A stretch of 15,428 nucleotides of DNA from NCBI GenBank assembly GCA_910579495.1, contig CAJTVD010000082.1:1-15428 (forward strand), in the 5' to 3' direction. The notes under the pieces were generated by a model, which worked only from the letters and a program-made list of their open reading frames with translations, did no database searches and was not told the DNA's origin. The DNA is from an uncultured Lachnospiraceae bacterium. GTDB taxonomy: Bacteria > Bacillota > Clostridia > Lachnospirales > Lachnospiraceae. The translations under genes were made by a program, and so were the position numbers. This document shows positions 13,565 through 15,428 of this stretch, piece by piece (position 1 is the stretch's first letter; each line of letters opens with the position of its first letter).

Positions 13565-15397
13565 ATGGGGAAGAAAAAGCAGCAGGGTGAAAGGAAATAC
13601 GGGCTGGTAAGCAATGTAGCTTATAATATGAAAGCATCGAAAATCTGGGACAAAAAGCTTTTTTATTATCAGCTTTTGCTGATGTTCCCGGATGTAGCGG
13701 CGGCATGCCTTGGGGTGCTGCTCCCGGCCCGTCTTGTCAGGGGGCTGGAGGAGAAATGGGAGATGGTGCCGTTGCTTTTTACAGTCTTTTTCCTTGCCTT
13801 TGGTATCTGGGGATTTGAGATGCTGCAGAAGGGGATGCATGAATATCTGTACCGGAATTCCCTGTCCTTTCACCTGTATTATGAAAAATGCTGTTTTGCC
13901 AAAGTGATGAATATGGATTATGAAATGCTGGAGAACCCGGAAAACCGGGAGCTGATGGGGAATACCTGGAATGTGGTGCGCAATGAATTTGGGATCCGCA
14001 ATTCTTTCCTTGCCATTCCCAAGCTTCTGGCAGGGCTTCTTGGCACAGGGCTGTATGGTTTCCTGATTGGCAGGGAAAGCCTTTTGCTTCTTTTTATACT
14101 GATACTGAATATGGCGGTAAGCTTTCTCTTACTTTCGGTGGCCCAGAAAAAGTATGAGAAATACCACAAAAATCTTGGCTCTTTTACGGCGGAAGCCTCC
14201 TATATCAGCAGGCAGTCTATGGAAAAGGCAGCAGGAAAGGAAATCCGTATTTACCAGATGATGGGCTGGTTTGTAGAAAAGTATGGCCAGTGCCTGAAGG
14301 GGATTGACGGGATATATGGGCATATCCACAACTGGTATTTTGCAAAGGGGGCGGCAGAAGCAGCCTGTTCTTTTCTTACAGAAGGGCTTTCCTATGGCTA
14401 TCTTCTTTACAGGCTGGCCGGGGGAGGGATCAGCATTGCAGAATTTGTATTTTACATCGGCCTGCTGGGAGGTTTTGGCTCTTATTTCGGGCAGGCTATT
14501 TACGGGATTTTGTCTTTAAGTTCTGTGGGCGTGTCCATTAGCTATATCAGAAGGTTCCTGGACCTTCCGGAAAGCCTTTGGAGCCAAAAGGGGATAGGGG
14601 AAGAAAGGCTTGCCCGACTGAAAGAAAAGGGGCTGAAGGTAGAACTGAAACAGGTAAGTCACACTTATCCCGGTGAAAAAGAGCCCGTCCTTTCGGATAT
14701 CAGCCTGGTGATCTCACCTGGCGAGCGGCTGGCGCTGATTGGGTTAAACGGTCAGGGGAAGACCACTTTGGTGAAGCTCTTATGCGGGTTTTACCGGCCA
14801 ACAAAAGGGCAGATATTGCTGAATGATATCCCGGCGGAGGAATTTGGCAGGGAGGAGTATTATTCCCTGGTATCGGTCCTGTTCCAGGATGCCTGTATGC
14901 TTCCCATGACACTGGACCAAAACCTTACCGGGCGCTCCGGCGATGGGGCAGACCAGGGAAAGCTTACCTGGGCTCTTCAAATGTCCGGTTTTTATGAGAA
15001 ATATGAAAGCCTTCCAAAGAAGGGGGACACCCTTCTTGTAAGGGAGGCCAATAAGGAGGCGCTGGATTTTTCCGGGGGAGAGCGGCAGAAGATGCTTTTT
15101 GCAAGGGCTTTATATAAGGAAGCATCCCTTATAATTTTAGATGAGCCTACGGCAGCCCTTGACCCTATAGCGGAAAATCAATTGTATTTGAAATTCAGCC
15201 AGGCAGTAAAGGGAAAGACCTGCGTTTATATTTCCCACCGCTTATCCAGCACCCGGTTCTGTGACAGGATATGCCTTCTCTCAGGGGGGACGATTGCAGA
15301 GCAGGGTACCCATGAGGAACTGATGGGGAAGAAGGGGATGTATGCCGGGATCTATGAGATTCAAAGCAGGTACTATAACTTCTCGGAATCTCAATGA
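13565..15397 (+). CDS. ABC exporter half-transporter (permease fused to ATPase)
   Basis: The 610-residue protein combines an N-terminal membrane domain (~1-330) with a C-terminal ATPase. Hydrophobic segments lie near residues 37-60, 68-87, 150-170, 178-198, 265-285 and 288-315. The ATPase is complete: Walker A GLNGQGKTT (393-401), Q-loop Gln441, signature FSGGE (502-506), Walker B LIILDEP (522-528) and H-loop His558. Half-transporters dimerise; here a partner would be a second copy or a gene beyond the window. No N-terminal C39 peptidase is present, so it is not a leader-cleaving bacteriocin exporter. AGGAAGG at 13549-13555 supports ATG 13565. It lies directly after the LytTR/GHKL pair and behind a putative LytTR promoter, which suggests induction by that system. 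The cargo is unknown; peptide or lipid-linked molecules are typical for this class. Confidence 0.93.
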   Translation: MGKKKQQGERKYGLVSNVAYNMKASKIWDKKLFYYQLLLMFPDVAAACLGVLLPARLVRGLEEKWEMVPLLFTVFFLAFGIWGFEMLQKGMHEYLYRNSLSFHLYYEKCCFAKVMNMDYEMLENPENRELMGNTWNVVRNEFGIRNSFLAIPKLLAGLLGTGLYGFLIGRESLLLLFILILNMAVSFLLLSVAQKKYEKYHKNLGSFTAEASYISRQSMEKAAGKEIRIYQMMGWFVEKYGQCLKGIDGIYGHIHNWYFAKGAAEAACSFLTEGLSYGYLLYRLAGGGISIAEFVFYIGLLGGFGSYFGQAIYGILSLSSVGVSISYIRRFLDLPESLWSQKGIGEERLARLKEKGLKVELKQVSHTYPGEKEPVLSDISLVISPGERLALIGLNGQGKTTLVKLLCGFYRPTKGQILLNDIPAEEFGREEYYSLVSVLFQDACMLPMTLDQNLTGRSGDGADQGKLTWALQMSGFYEKYESLPKKGDTLLVREANKEALDFSGGERQKMLFARALYKEASLIILDEPTAALDPIAENQLYLKFSQAVKGKTCVYISHRLSSTRFCDRICLLSGGTIAEQGTHEELMGKKGMYAGIYEIQSRYYNFSESQ

Positions 15398-15407
15398 ATG
15401 TGATTCT

Positions 15408-15428
15408 AACTGAAAATTGACAACTGAA
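15408..15428 (+). promoter_or_regulatory. Start of a promoter region at the window edge
   Basis: A perfect -35 hexamer TTGACA lies at 15417-15422, 20 bases after the exporter stop; the -10 would fall outside the window. AACTGAA occurs twice (15408-15414 and 15422-15428), 14 bp apart and overlapping the -35, which may be an operator. Only 31 bases follow the exporter stop within the window, so this cannot be tested here. Confidence 0.3.

Noticed and set aside
1..15428. CRISPR array, toxin-antitoxin pair, retron or other named defence system.
   Set aside because: No regularly spaced repeats, no reverse transcriptase and no paired small toxin-antitoxin genes were seen. The only nuclease-like gene is the common AAA/PDDEXK protein, which lacks defence-type partners.

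Overview
The window looks like accessory DNA from a gut-type Clostridia, most likely Lachnospiraceae. The basis is protein style and context: purine-rich ribosome sites, remnants of a Tn1549-like conjugative element, the AAA-ATPase_like/PDDEXK_9 protein common in these genomes, and LytTR/GHKL two-component pairs. No species can be named. Almost every supported gene reads on the + strand.

Region 1 (1-5947) starts with the 3' end of a DDE-type transposase. A tight six-gene operon follows: a small membrane-anchored Rossmann-like protein, HddA-type heptose-7-phosphate kinase, an SDR sugar-nucleotide epimerase, a fusion of a heptose-1-phosphate nucleotidyltransferase (HddC-like) with a heptose-bisphosphate phosphatase (GmhB-like), GmhA sedoheptulose-7-phosphate isomerase, and a second SDR epimerase/dehydratase. 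Together these cover all four reactions from sedoheptulose 7-phosphate to a nucleotide-activated D-glycero-alpha-D-manno-heptose (GDP-linked by analogy with HddC), plus two tailoring enzymes. No glycosyltransferase is present, so the acceptor glycan (capsule, S-layer or cell-wall polysaccharide) is unknown.

Region 2 (5948-8047) is a graveyard. It holds a large AT-rich hairpin flanked by short inverted and direct repeats, followed by broken genes in the usual order of a conjugative element: a helicase/methylase fragment, a frameshifted conserved protein, a small protein with a deletion and a nonsense codon, and the N-terminus of a RepA-like replication initiator fused at DNA level to an unrecognised coding fragment.

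Region 3 (8048-15428) is visibly more GC-rich. It holds a DUF2264 protein, an AAA-ATPase/PD-(D/E)XK protein, a LytTR response regulator, a short single-TM GHKL histidine kinase and a half-size ABC exporter. Just upstream of the exporter are two similar 9-mers exactly 21 bp apart, followed by an extended -10 promoter with a poor -35. This is the layout expected of a LytTR-activated promoter, so the two-component pair probably controls the exporter. The same gap also reads as a 45-codon hydrophobic ORF with a cysteine near its end. A perfect -35 hexamer at the right edge suggests another promoter just beyond the window.

The strongest points of interest are the complete heptose pathway with its bifunctional fusion, the LytTR-type operator with its overlapping candidate peptide, and the ordered decay of the conjugative element between the two functional modules.
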